This document shows, one piece after another, positions 1-11,459 of a stretch of 64,000 nucleotides of DNA. The notes beneath the pieces were generated by a model, which saw only the letters and a program-made list of their open reading frames with translations, was not told the DNA's origin and ran no database searches. This stretch comes from Aphanomyces cochlioides (Eukaryota > Oomycota > Saprolegniomycetes > Saprolegniales > Verrucalvaceae): positions 485,331 to 549,330 of the forward strand of contig JAHQRK010000034.1 in the NCBI GenBank assembly GCA_019828595.1, given 5' to 3'. The position numbers and the translations under genes are program-made. Each line of letters begins with the position of its first letter. The stretch's first letter is position 1.

Positions 1-2
1 GG

Positions 3-712
3 AAATGGCTCCGTTTTCTGGATTGCATTACCCCTCGCTCTATTGCACGTCCTTTAGTGGTGATCTTTGACCGCTACAAGTCGCATTACACCGATCCTCG
101 TGTCGTCCAACACGCAAATTCTTTGCAAATTCTTCTTGTATGCTTGCCTGCAAACGGGACCCATCTTATCCAACCATTGGATGTGTCTGTGTTTGGTCCG
201 TTCAAACGAGTGTTGAGACGCGAGTTGTTCGAATCAAAGTGACGACGTCTCAATGCCATGTGTCCAAAGCGAATGCTCTTCGATTGGCGAGTGCTGTGTG
301 GAGTAAACGTGTGAAGGGCCTTAACTTGCTTAGTGGCTTTAAGCTTTGTGGTTTGTATCCCCCATCGCTTTCCGCGATGACACATCGCTTGGGTTTGTTT
401 TCGTCAGGATGCACTGGCCTGCATAAGTTGCAGCACTTGTGGGAGGCACGTTTGGAGTTTATACGTTCAAATGTATTGACTTTGCCGCCTGCACCGCCTG
501 AAGCAAGATCGAAGCGAAAAACGATTGATGTGGCTGGTCGTTTGCTTACAGAGGCAATGGTTGTGCGCCTCAATGAAGAAAAATCATGTCGTGCGCCAAA
601 GCGAAGAAAAACAAAATCTGGTGTAGCCCGCGAGCAAGTCGTCGAGAATGAAGAAGAAGAAGAAATTGTTCCTCAGGTTGACGATGCTGGCTACGAGGTA
701 TATCAACTGTGA
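3..712 (+). pseudogene. pogo-like DDE transposase, 3' part, cut by window edge
   Basis: C-terminal part of a pogo/CENP-B-like (DDE_1 type) transposase that begins outside the window. The frame open from base 3 to a TGA at 241-243 shows the DDE-domain signature FDRYKSH and then THLIQPLDVSVFGPFK, where the third catalytic acid lies. The family-like sequence then continues in another frame (about 240-712) with a segment ending GFKLCGLYPPSL and a basic, acidic-ended tail, so one frameshift near 240 separates the two pieces. Known role of the family: cut-and-paste DNA transposition at TA sites. I infer an inactive copy. A short intron cannot be excluded, but no good GT-AG pair was seen at the break. 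Confidence 0.75.
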
Positions 713-719
713 GATGATG

Positions 720-800
720 GCGGAGCCCCGCGCGAAGCGCGCACGAGCGTAGCGAGTAGTCTCGCAGGTCGAAAATTTTGTTCTTTGCTCGTTTGAGGGC
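720..800. repeat. short GC-rich palindromic cluster
   Basis: Just after the pogo-like relic lies a dense set of small self-complementary words: GCGCGAAGCGCGC, then GAGCGTAGCGAG and a nearby CTCGC. Similar GAGCGAAGCGAG and ACGCGCTTTAGCGCGT motifs appear in the repeat units at 59281-60230 and 63237-63650. No gene is visible from 720 to 959. Confidence 0.4.
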
Positions 801-959
801 TTATTTCTTCGAATTTGGCCATAACAATGCGTGCATTTGTATCACCGTTCATTGTAGAAGCGATTGGTCTTGTTTTTGTGGCGATTGGGGTATTTTTTCT
901 TGGATATTTTGGATGTTAGTTGTCATTATGAAGGCTATGTGCGATTGAATTGAACTATA

Positions 960-2801
960 CTACTCTGGTCCACAAGAATTGCAACATTATTTATACTTGA
1001 TTAATGTATATGAACCTGTCAATATTTATATGGAGTTTTGTATGCAACCTCGAAACTGAATATCGACCCGGGAAAATAAAATTTAAATTGACATTTATAT
1101 TACATCAACTTGATCTAGGGAATTCAGGTGGTCGATAGCATTCCTGTAGATGGCTGGACTACAATCAACATTATAAGTTGAGAGGTCATGGATCACAGCA
1201 TCCTTTTTCATGTGTGGCAGCTTGTAGTTATTGCCACCACCGACTTCCATTGAACACTCCATAACCTTTTGCAAGGTTATATAGGTTTTAGCCAGTGTAA
1301 TCACTGGCAACTCAAAGAAAGCTTCTTGTACAGCATCAATTAACTCGTCAATTGACCGAGTTCTCTTTTGATGCTGCAGACCTTGAATAGCGTTAAAAAA
1401 ACCTAAATCTAACACATTGAAATCTGGGCTGTTTGGTGGCTGAGTTTCAATCTCGGCGAAATCAAACCCATTAGCACGCAAAAATGCAGTTGTCAAACGC
1501 TTGTGGGGGCTCGCGTTGTCGTGCTGTAATAGCACGCCACGTTGGAGACAACCTCGTGGGAACTTGGTCTTGATGGCTGGCAGGACATTCTTGACAACAG
1601 AGTCAACATATGCCGCAGAATCCACATTGACGGTGGTCGTAATCATTGTTCCTCGAGGCCGATTTTTGCTGTTCCGGGCCGCTGGCAAACGTTGTACGAA
1701 GGGCCAAATGCCCAGCTTCCCATCGAACAAGCGCTTGGTGTGTGGGTCGTGACGTGGACGCGCGACGGCCGCAAGAAACATCACTTTCGTGATGAACCCT
1801 TTGGACTTTGTAGCGCGCAAAGCCAGCTCTTCATCGTCATACACATAAAAAGTTTTCTTGACCTTTGTCAAGAAGAACCATTTCTCGTCGAGATGTACGC
1901 GATCGTACATGTTGTCAAAGAAATGGTTCCCTCTCGGCGAAGGTCGAAGAAACTTCAATGCAAATTGGAGGCGTTGAATCTTGTTCGTCGCGGTTAGCAT
2001 GGGCTTGACATAACTCGAGCGTGCCTTGAGCTTTTTGGATTCCTTCATGTGTCGCAGGATTGTTGTTTTCGGAACGCCGCTTTGGGCGGACAGAGAGCGC
2101 AGGTTTTGTCTGTCTTCGTGATCAACAGACTTGATTGCTGCTTCAATGGCTTCTGGTGAGCGTCGTCTTTGCTTGCCACAATTACCTAAAATATCGTACT
2201 TGTGAGAATTAATATCTTTGGCAATGAATAATTTTGGTATAAATATTGATTTTAAGAGGTCATACCGTGCATTTTGGCGAGAACGTCGATCTCTGGATCA
2301 CCCCGACTGAATGAGTGCTACGCACGCGTCCACAGGCGATATATTGTTGTGCGGTGGCATTGCATACGATGGGCAACTTCCTTTATGGTTCCGTACGGCA
2401 GCTTGTTGCTCACCGTTGTTCTCAAGAGCATTTCGTAGGCTTGGCGTCTCTCCACTGGCGAGAGGTTTCTTGCCAGGCTTACGCGCTCAGTGGATGGTTG
2501 TGTCTCATTCCAAGGTGAGCACGACATGTCCAGAAGCAAGAGGAACCACTGCACTTGTCGGTTAGCCGTAAAATTTAGCACTAAAGCTCTGGCGAAAAAA
2601 AGAGACCATGGCACAAGTGAGTCGACAACTTTGGCGGCTCATTTTTCGCGCCAGAGAACGAATTTGCACTATCAAAATACAACCAATTAAAGAGCAGATC
2701 TTGCGCTTTTCAGCGCACCAATCACATTTATCATATCTGTATTTTTAGAAAAATCCCGCCAATCCAAACACAAATGGTGCAATTCTTGTGGACCAGAGTA
2801 G
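960..2801 (-). mobile_element. mariner-like (Tc1/mariner superfamily) element with intact TIRs
   Basis: Full-length element bounded by perfect 24-bp terminal inverted repeats at 960-983 and 2778-2801. The outer end reads CTACTCTGGTCCACAAG. Both sides are flanked by TA (958-959 and 2802-2803), the classic Tc1/mariner target duplication. It carries one transposase gene on the minus strand. The same CTACTCTG terminus recurs at 5212, 19551 and 21551, so this copy is the likely model for several non-autonomous relatives in the window. Confidence 0.9.
1095..2614 (-). pseudogene. mariner-like transposase, two exons, one nonsense codon
   Basis: Exon 1 (2614-2266) encodes an N-terminal helix-turn-helix region (VERRQAYEML, HRTTIYRLWTRA). 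An 80-bp GT-AG intron (2265-2186) joins it in frame to exon 2 (2185-1095). Exon 2 holds the catalytic core: HLDEKWF near the first aspartate, LLQHDNASPH with the second, and PPNSPDFNVLDLGFF with the third, 36 residues after the second. The only lesion I see is a TAG at 2320-2318, in frame inside exon 1, followed by more in-frame codons leading to the intron. The protein would be about 480 residues. It is probably a very young pseudogene; alternatively, the first AUG of exon 2 (2048) could give an N-terminally truncated product without its DNA-binding domain. Confidence 0.82.
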
Positions 2802-2803
2802 TA

Positions 2804-3376
2804 TTTATGAAGATCCTGTCACAATTGATTTTTCTAGGTGAGTATAGGGGTGTTAATTTTCCGAATACTAGTATCGGCTTCAGTTCTCATTAAAAATTGG
2901 AGTGCAACTGTCGAAATTCACCAGAAAGTATACTTATTTCAAGTCAAAAAGGGGCAAAAGACTGGACCGGGTAAATTTTACAAATTGAATTTCAAACGCT
3001 TGTAACAATACGAATACTAAGTGAAACTAAGTGAAACAATCTCAAAATATGTGTAAGCGATAGACCGTTCTTTCCTCTATAATTTGGTATATTGTGGAGC
3101 ACACAGTTCAAAATAGTGTAAAAGTTATGTCGAAAATGCTAAGGGTCCAAAAAAAGAAGTAGCAAACTTGCAGGAAATCAAAAACAAAACACCTCTTGTC
3201 TAAAATGTCATATTGGTAAAGTGTAAACTTGACGGTAAACTATTGTTCACAACCTTGTATCACAAGTCCATTGACAAGCCTCGCAGCGATTGCAGTCGAC
3301 TGAATTAGATAAGGATTACCACTACGATAAGTTAGATTTGGGCTAGATACACTGGTTCAAGCTTGTCTACGGGGCT
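2804..3376. other. AT-rich intergenic stretch, nothing recognised
   Basis: About 570 bp between the mariner-like element and FYVE/START gene 1, which ends here. It is the 3' flank of that minus-strand gene. I see no ORF of note, no TIR pair and no RNA gene. Confidence 0.4.
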
Positions 3377-4630
3377 TCATCCACGCAGGGAGGGGATGTC
3401 CAGGACGATGGGATGCACCTGATACTCTCGATCCAAATCGTCAAACGTGGACAGATCTACGGACGCAATGGACAAGACGTCGTCGTCGTCAACTGTGCCA
3501 TCATCTTTGGATTCCAGCATAGACCACTCGGAGATTTTGGAAAACATCGCTGGCCAAGCTGGGGTTGCCATCGTCGAGAGGGACGAGTTGTGTGTCCAAG
3601 ATGAGAAATCTGATGTGTTGAGTGAGCACGGAAGGCAGGCGCGTATTTGAGCGTCGCGGCCATCCATTCTGACATTCCACAACGGATTGCAACCGCGACA
3701 GACGACCTCGCCGCACTTGAAGCAGTTGGCTTTCTTGCGCCTCGAACCAAACTTTTGACGACAGAGAGAGCACGTCGAGCGTCCTTCCAGTGGAGACAGC
3801 TGAGTGGAATCTAGAAACGGTGTGCGGCTCAGTCGGTTTTCACGCATGCAGCGGTCGATGGAAGTCATGGTGCGTAGCCACGACTTGAGCGTCGAGTCGA
3901 TGGCCAACAATTGAGCAAACCCGTTGACGGCCATGTCTGCCACGTACGTCATGTGGAGGTACCCAGGCCGGTCGGATTCCACCACGACATAACCCATGTT
4001 GTTCATTTCGCCACGGACGCAGTTGAGCACTCTTCGCATGTCCGGAACGGCTGCAAGCTCAATGGAACGATGCGATCGGACCCACGCTCTCTTGCCGTCG
4101 ACTTTGAACTCCATGTCCGTCTCGACAATGACAAAGTCGCGGCGTTGAGCCAGTCTTTCCATCGGACTCTTGGCTAAACACCACTTGATGTGCGTTGCAT
4201 CGTTCGGTCGATCTGGATGGCGAGGTTGAACGGTGTACAGAACCGCTGCGTCGACAAAAGTGCCGCCAAATCGTCGCAAGCTCTCTCTGGCTTGGTCCGT
4301 CGTGTCGTAGCGGAACAAGTCGATGTACTCGTCGAGCTCGCCCACGACTTGCATCACTCCACAGTACCGAGGCGGGCCTTCTATTTCAGTGCAGCTTTCT
4401 TCCTTGTAGATTTTCAGCTCCGACTCGTCTCTGTGCAGTTTCCAGTCGCATGCACCGTCTCGAAGCTTGGCTTTATGGATCTACAAGCTGCATTGGCATC
4501 GATTCACAGTTGCAGGACGTACCAAAGTCTCTGCGCTTTGCCTGCCGAGATCAGCGTAGCGTTGAATGGCCTCTCGTGAGAGAGGAGGGCACTGAAAGAA
4601 GTCTGCTGGCAGCGGGACCTTCGCTGGCAT
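3377..4630 (-). CDS. FYVE/START protein 1 (403 aa, two exons)
   Basis: Exon 1 runs 4630-4523 (36 codons, ATG, starting MPAKVPLPADFF). A 42-bp GT-AG intron (4522-4481) follows, then exon 2 (4480-3377, TGA). Residues about 20-245 resemble a START-like lipid-binding fold as found in oomycete FYVE proteins. A zinc finger with eight cysteines in four pairs sits at C273/C276 (CSLC), C289/C292 (CFKC), C297/C300 (CRGC) and C318/C321 (CLPC). The spacing is FYVE-type, but the canonical RHHCR basic patch and WxxD are absent; KKANCFKCG stands in their place. The family is associated with phosphoinositide-dependent membrane targeting; whether this finger binds PI3P is not shown. The acidic serine-rich tail is unique to each paralogue. 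The frame is intact, so it is probably functional. Confidence 0.85.
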
Positions 4631-6290
4631 CGTTTCTCTCAGCAAAATATGATTGTGTTACCATTCCACCTGCACAAATTTCCCATCCAAGTCATGGCAA
4701 CGCACCAGGATGCTACAGTGTTCAGAGATTCCTATCACTCTTCACCACAACACATGCACCCTCATCATCTGATTGTCGTTGTCCCGGCAGCATTTTCTCC
4801 ATCCTCTTGCAACTTCTATTCTCCCATCTGGCGGTGACAACTGCTCAGCTGTGCAAAGCTGTGTGACATCCCATTTCTCTCAACAAGTTGACGCAGACAG
4901 ACGAGGATAATGCCAAGGAAGACGGCTCACAGAGACCTTCCGTAGATTCATTACGTCCGCTCGTGCCTTTGTAGCGAGAATCTCAATGATAGAATTGGAC
5001 AAATCATCGACTGTGATTGCTTCGTTGTACTTCCTTGCTCGCGACACATGTCAATGGATTGCATGGTGATCTGCTGACAGGGAGGGGTTAGAGGCACCAC
5101 ACATGCACTTGAATAAGAAACGCCTGGTCGTGACAGCGAGGAGCACCCATGTCACGACCTGGGCATATGGAATGGCCGAGTTGGTGACAAAACAACTCTT
5201 ATAAATTTATACTACTCTGGTCCAGAATTGTTAAAACCACTTTATTGTCTTGATATTAGTATACCGATGAAAATAGATAAACTCTGATAATTGATTTAAC
5301 TTGAACTTTACTTGATTAAACAGTTAAGCAAGTAAAACGCTACGTTAAATTCCATGGTCCTCGTTAAATTTATCCTTTCAGCGCCATGGACTTCGCAAGG
5401 CGCATAGACGCTAATTGTTGGTGTTATTCGAAAGATTATCATATTTGATACGAGATTGCCTGAGATCTCTTTTGAACGGCGACCCGGTAATGGCAAATAT
5501 CGTTATCATAAGCATCCCTCTTGATAAGATCCTTTTTCCATCGCGATGCATGGAAGTTGGTCGCTTGCACACAAAAGCATACGTAGTCAGGAGAAGGAGA
5601 GTTCTATTGTTAAGTGGCTAATGTGAAAAGAAGCCCCAATACCGGCGTTTTGAACGACCAGCGGAGGATTTACAAGCCCAACGACCGACACGACATTTTC
5701 GTTGATTCGTATCTCGTTGAATCAAGGTTGATAGAATACAAAGCTGAGATCAACACCTTTCATTTAAGCCAATCAAACAAGGAAATGGTTGTTTTGTTGC
5801 ATTTAATCGCCAATTTGAAAACAATCGGACAATTAACATCGACCAGAGTTGTACTGTACTACTGTACGCTATCTACAGCTGTACTGCGAGCTCAGGGAGG
5901 GTTGACATTGTCATCCATAATATTTCGAAGCAAGTTCTATAAGGAAAACTCACCCATCCCAGTCGATAAAGTCAAAAATGGATTGGATATTCACACAAAA
6001 CGCGCAACAAGCTTCTGATGGATGTGATTTTTGCGGTCGAATGTTGATCAAAACCGATAAAACGATCAGTCAAAATATTGTCAAATAGTTGTGTTTTGTG
6101 AAATATATGAGCCGGATACACACAGAGATTGTGAAATGTGAAATTTCACTGGACGTATAGACGGGATATTTTTTTACTTGGAATTTGTATCAAATGAAAA
6201 TATCATGAGATAGATTGGATTTGTGAAACACGAATATCCGTACGTTTCGTCGTCCACACAAGGGGATTCTTCAAGGCTCATACAGGCAGA
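4631..6290. other. Intergenic region with solo mariner-type end
   Basis: The first ~25 bp upstream of gene 1's ATG are shared with the upstream flank of gene 2 (17231-17256); the two then diverge. A TA followed by CTACTCTGGTCCAGAATT at 5210-5229 matches the termini of the 960-2801 element, but no inverted partner was found, so this is a solo or truncated end. An open frame from a GTG at 5614 to 6018 (134 codons) has no recognisable motif and no ATG start; I do not call it a gene. Confidence 0.4.
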
Positions 6291-8390
6291 ATGAGCCACA
6301 AAGAAGACCACATGCAGACATGGGAGGCAGGCGACGACGTGGTGGACATGTGTCCGTCGTCTAACACACGCTACCAATATAATACTATTCTGCGGAGATT
6401 GCAAAGCTGGCTCGAGTTGACCCACCCTGGCTGCGTTGATGCCGGCAATATCCGACTGCCTCTCGACCCCAGGAACTGCAAGCTGTTTCTATCCCATGAA
6501 ACTACCGTAGTTGGAAAGAATAGAGCGTCCAAATCAAAGTTCAAGTCGTCGTCTGCAATAAATGGATGCAGGAGCGCGATTGCACATCTCTATAAAGAGG
6601 CAAAGGTGAAAATGTCAGACGAAATGACGGCTCTGCTTGCTGGTAATCCAGACAATCTCAAATACATTAACAATACGTAGATTTCTCGAGAGGTTACAAG
6701 CGCAAAGTCGCTCGATTGAAGGAGGACGGCGAAATGCCTATAGGTGAAGGAAAAAATGCAATGACGATAGATGGTAGTATTCGACATCAACGATATCTAA
6801 TCTCTCCAAGGTTACTACTTTCTCTCACGAAAGGCTATACAGAGAGGGGAAACCTACAAAGACTACCCCAGCGCTCATTCGTTCTTGCTGTTTTGTTGGA
6901 ACTTGGTTGCTCGATGCGCAGCTGTTGGTGCAATTAGATTCGATCATTTGTCTTGGGAGGGTACTCATGAGCTCGTTGATGAGAATTCATTTGCTGTAGT
7001 TGATGCACTTGCTGTTCAATATGGAATGATGAAGAATGACCAAGAGGGGAGGAACTGTTCACCTCGTCGAGTCTTTGCAAATCCCCAAGATCCATACATT
7101 TGTCCCATTTTAAGGTAGAAAAGTCACATTACAATTTACTCTACATTCCCACGCAGCCTAGCTCTTCTAGTGTTTACTCGTGGGGCCCAACGAAGTGGCT
7201 CCTCTACTCTTATCTTTGGCGAAAATGCCAAGGATCGATTCTCGACATGGCTGTCAAAAACGTGCTCGCGCCATCGAGATGAAATGTTGAGTCTTGGCAT
7301 AACAGCGAATGAAGTTGGAACACACTCATTTAGAAAAGGCGTAGTGAGTGAACTTTCAAATAACCCTGGTAGTCCAGCACATGTGTCTGTGTGCCTGCGC
7401 GCCGGTTGGTCGCTTGGCCCAGTTCAAGGCCGCTACATCTTCTCTGGACCGGGCAGTGACCAGTTTGTTGGTCGAGCAGCAGCAGGCTTGTTTATTTATG
7501 TGAACGGATCTAATCTTATGGTAGGATTGAATGTCTACACTAAAGACTTCGCAAGTCTTCCACCGCATTTTGTGGGTCAAGTCCTCAATTTACTCGAATG
7601 GGAGACGATTTTGCCTCGCTATATGGACAATTATCCTTCGTCGTTTCGATCTCCAATACCATTTATGCTTGCATCATTAGTGTGGCATCAAAAATGGCTT
7701 CGAGAGACGCTGGACGATAAGCACCCATTATTTGTGTCGCCAGTTTGGATGTCTGGATTGCTGCCAAAGCTATCTCACCGAGTGGAAGTTGGTTGCTTGT
7801 CAAATGAGAAAACGAAAATGAAAGCCACGGGAATTCCCCCGCATGTTATCATATCTGACCAAATCAATACACTCCAGCAACAGCTGCGGGAAGTTATATC
7901 GAATATCAACGATATACCATCGTCAATTGCTGATTCTGTGCTGTCTCGACTCAGCCATATTGAACCTATACAACCCTCTCAGGGCTTGTCTCCATCTGAA
8001 ATTGACCAACTATGCTCGAGAATTGTTCAAGAGCTCCAAAACCAGGGTAAACCAAACGCGAGTGATTGTGCGCCCCAGTCATGTCAGTCGAATCCACGCT
8101 CGACTGAAGTCGAGTCACCTTGGTGGTCAAAGGCAAGCCAATCTCAAAATGCAAATGCAACATGTCCTAGAGGGAAATTGTTTGATATGTGGAATTTATG
8201 GTGGACTGGTATACCCACCCAAAGACTGCCACCTCTCCGACTTCGGTCAGCGAAAGATTTCCCTCGTACTGTTGATCGTGTGAGCTATTCAAAGCTCTCA
8301 AAAGTAATGAAAACACTGATGTCTTACTCGAATATTGAGCCCATCCATATCCCTGGCTCGACAGTCCATCTCGCGCTACGCTGTTCGTGA
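6291..8390 (+). CDS. Crypton-type tyrosine recombinase, four exons, 660 aa
   Basis: Four exons, 6291-6642, 6681-6773, 6811-7114 and 7157-8390, separated by GT-AG introns of 38, 37 and 42 bp, splice into one frame of 661 codons including the stop, with no internal stop. The N-terminal ~115 residues look like the SAM-like DNA-binding part of a tyrosine recombinase (SAINGCRSAIAHLYKEAKV). Catalytic features: first Arg in GAIRFDHLSW (about R191), HxxR in GTHSFRKG (about H306, R309), Trp in RAGWSLG (about W334) and the nucleophilic Tyr in VQGRYIF (about Y343). A C-terminal segment with a coiled-coil stretch and MWNLWW recalls the GCR1_C-like DNA-binding region of Cryptons. Known role: integration and excision through recombination at short direct repeats. 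Element ends were not resolved. The exact 3' end of the gene is uncertain, since a last intron near 8330-8430 is possible. Confidence 0.82.
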
Positions 8391-9870
8391 CGTGCGTTAG
8401 CCGTCTCGGACACGACTTGAACCTTGGGACGAAGAAAGAGCGAAAGTTGGAGGAGATGATGCATTCTACATTGTATGCGCTCATTGTAAAGAACGAGGAT
8501 CGTCGAGACTAACGATAATAACGCTTGCGTTCGTCTTCAGTCATCCACGTCTTCATGTCATGCCCACAGCCGTCGAACGAAACCAAAATGGAGGAACAAA
8601 CTGATTTGCCTTGGAAAGTCAATAATATCATATGTTGAGGGTTTCATGAAATTTTCACAAACCCCTTTATATCTGTAAATAGCTGTGACTTATGAAACAA
8701 TCACGAAGCAGAAATCCGGAAAACGAGAGAATTCACGAAACAAAATGTTTCGCAAATCGAAAATATACAATTTCGTTACATATGGACAATATAGGGAAAA
8801 GTGTGGCTCAAGATATTTTATATTTACGAAATACCACCTATCCGGAAGTATCCGGACGAAATTCAGTGTCGCTCAGCCTCAAAAACGGACATGCCGCCTA
8901 GAAGGCAACAAACTCTTGCACAATCCCGTGCTGAAACTGGGGATACATTGAGAGGGGTCTGAAATGTATATAATGACGGCAACTGTGATAGGAATCCTAT
9001 CACACCATATAACGCAATATGATTGGAAGTTAATCTGATAAATTGACTTGGTGGACGAAAACAGACCATGAACCTCGTGGAGCATTGACAGATAAGTTTA
9101 ACAAGAAAGACAGAAAAGGAAACCTTTGATTACACTCAACACGTAGAGGTACTCAGTATGCGTTGCTCGTCGTTCCCCAACCCGGACTATTCAAATGTCA
9201 AATCGACACTTTGAATACCTGCACTGCAGTCTAATTACATTTTACACACACGAATAGTGATAGTTCTCGCATCTCTCCACTACCTCATGAGCAGTATGCA
9301 GTAGAGCAATAATCAATTGAATTATCCCACACTCAATATGCAACATGAATCCACAAGGTTCATGAATCATTCAAACTTTGACGTTGCAACGTCAAAACTT
9401 GAAAGGATAATGAGTTGTGAGGCGAAGGTGTGGAGATCAAATCCGTCATCGTTACTTTTGACTATTGCTTGTGCTTTAATTCATGAATCGTATGAAATTC
9501 ATGAAATCTACAGTGTTTTGTGTTTTGTGCTTTAGCCATTTCAATATGCTTCCTGTATAAATTTAATTAAGCGAGTGGGCGCATAACACGCCAACAATCG
9601 TGATGTTGTGTTGCAGCTAGTATAGCTTATATCTGTGCTAGACGTTCAACAAAGATTCAGGCTTCTTTATTTGTCGGCTAGACTTTAAGCATGCGAGTGC
9701 ATGATGCTTGATATCTGCCAATATTCATTTGTTGAGCAACTGTGATAGAATCTCTAACACAGTTGCTCAGAATTTTGCATATTTCAGATTTGTATACTGA
9801 AATCAAGTCAAAAACATTTATTGAAAACGGATTTCAGGCAACTGTGATAGATTTCCTATCACACTCCAAT
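8391..9870. other. AT-rich region, nothing firmly recognised
   Basis: Flank between the Crypton gene and the Merlin element. A short open stretch about 8418-8530 in another frame could be an extra exon of the Crypton gene, but I see no motif. The words 'caactgtgatag...cctatcaca' recur near 8979-9003, 9737-9760 and 9838-9862, which suggests a small repeat. No tRNA, no convincing gene. Confidence 0.35.
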
Positions 9871-9878
9871 ACAAAATG

Positions 9879-11445
9879 GGCGCTCCTCCAAACCAACCCC
9901 ACTGGAGTGTACAATACAATTGTAGTTATCCGGTTTATTATCCGGATAACAATAGAGAAGTTTCCACGGATGTCCGGATAGTAATAAGGAAGTTTCCATG
10001 GATTTCCGGATATTCATAGGGATGTTTCCATGGATATCCACAGAACAAACTGAAATTAAATGCAACGAAAACTGTCATGTATATTAGATGTAGGTTTTAC
10101 GAATAGCTAACACTAAACCTTTTAAATACATACCACCTGTTGCGTTTTCAGGGAAGTACCAGCTGCGCCACATGAACTGATCCAGGTAGGATTGCAAGTC
10201 GTCAGTTTGAACTCCTCTCATAGCCTTCAAGTACTGCTTCACGCGTACTTCCCACACACCTTCAATTGACTGTGTGTGGGCACCATTGAGAGGGTTCACG
10301 AAATTCGTAGAATGATTCACCCACATGTGCGTATAGCTCATGTGGGCTAGACTGGCATTGTTCGCCAAAGTATGTCTCTCGTTCCCAGAGACATACGACG
10401 CAAACTTGTCAGACATAATTAGTGTGCCTAGGGAGTATAAATTAGTGTAAATATGGATGTTTCACATACCTTTCTCAATGTGCTTGGCAATAATCGGAAG
10501 GAGGGTGTTCTTCGTTCGATCGGTGCCCGTGAGGACATCGAACCACTTCTTCGTTCTGCGGTCGACACCGCCAAACAGCCAGCGGTCTTCGTGCTGGGTA
10601 CCGCGGCCATAATTCGACTTTTTCTTGAGCGAGGTTTCGTCGATCTCAACGATTGAGCCAACCCCTCCAATCTAATAAATTTTGAGAATTTATAGAATAT
10701 CATATTTCAGAGGTATCTTGACAGTGCATGCACGCATCTCGTCGGAGCAGATTTGGCGGCATTTCTTGCTCCATGTACTCACGGTCGTTTGGGATATGTT
10801 AAAGTCATTACACATTGCTTGTGATGACTTCATTGTTGCCCAGTAATACAGGATCCTGACAAGTCGAGCAATAGGCATGCTCGACTTGGCAAAAAATGAG
10901 CTGCTTCTGAGGCCACGCTCGGTTTCGCAACCCGCTCGATGGCAGCGCCATCGCATCCGGGCCTGCTGAGGTGCATTTCGTCGGAGCAATTAGGACAACT
11001 CATTTTATTACGAATTAGTCCTACCTAGTAATGGAGTGAGTGTGATTCATCAACATATTGGACTTACTCTCATGCACCATTCTACAGCGGTGATCTCGTT
11101 GACGGTTTCCTTCATGACCTCGTCGAACGTGTAGTCCGAGAGATCGGACAAGTCATACAGACTGTCCATTGCAAATTTGAAAATGCATGTCTTGTGAAGT
11201 GAATGGCCCTTATTGTTTGTGTTTTGTGGGGTTAGAATGGAATGGTATCCTTTTTCTAAGTATATGAAATGGATGGTTCTCTGTCAGTGGCGCGCAACAG
11301 TGGGGGTCGATTGGAGTTGATAACGTATCCGGATAATTATTTATTTTATCCGGAAATATTGTTAGCTTGCATGTTGGTCGGATAATTATTCGGATTGTTT
11401 GATACAGGTCACAAGTCTCCAGTGGGGTTGGTTTGGAGGAGCGCC
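9879..11445 (-). mobile_element. Merlin DNA transposon with perfect TIRs and 8-bp TSD
   Basis: Perfect 29-bp inverted repeats at 9879-9907 and 11417-11445, starting GGCGCTCCTCCAAACC. They are flanked by a perfect 8-bp direct repeat ACAAAATG at 9871-9878 and 11446-11453. Eight or nine bp is the known target duplication size for Merlin (relatives of IS1016/IS1595), and the encoded transposase agrees. Inside the ends lie several ATCCGGATAA-like repeats (9931-9990, 11326-11395) that may be subterminal binding sites. Total length is 1567 bp. Confidence 0.92.
10084..11169 (-). pseudogene. Merlin (IS1595/ISXO2-like) transposase, four exons, one frameshift
   Basis: Exon 1 11169-11068 (MDSLYDLSDL...EWCMR), intron 11067-11025 (43 bp), exon 2 11024-10723, intron 10722-10672 (51 bp), exon 3 10671-10470, intron 10469-10428 (42 bp), exon 4 10427-10084. 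Exon 2 holds a zinc-ribbon-like pair CPNC ... WRCHRAGC and SSFFAKSSMP; a single-base frame change lies between the two halves, around 10960-10985. Exon 3 has VEIDETSLKKK (first Asp) and WLFGGVDR, and exon 4 has MSDKFASY (second Asp), MWVNHSTNFVNP and GAHTQSIEGVW (final acidic region). All match the DDE domain of IS1595-type transposases. Apart from the frame change the gene is complete, so it is a recently dead or nearly active copy. Confidence 0.85.
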
Positions 11446-11459
11446 ACAAAATGATCATG

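Noticed and set aside
5614..6018. 134-residue hypothetical protein
   Set aside because: GTG start, no motif, no splice context and composition like the surrounding spacer.
10084..11169. Bacterial IS1595 insertion sequence or contamination
   Set aside because: Three short GT-AG introns and an 8-bp duplication show a eukaryotic Merlin element.
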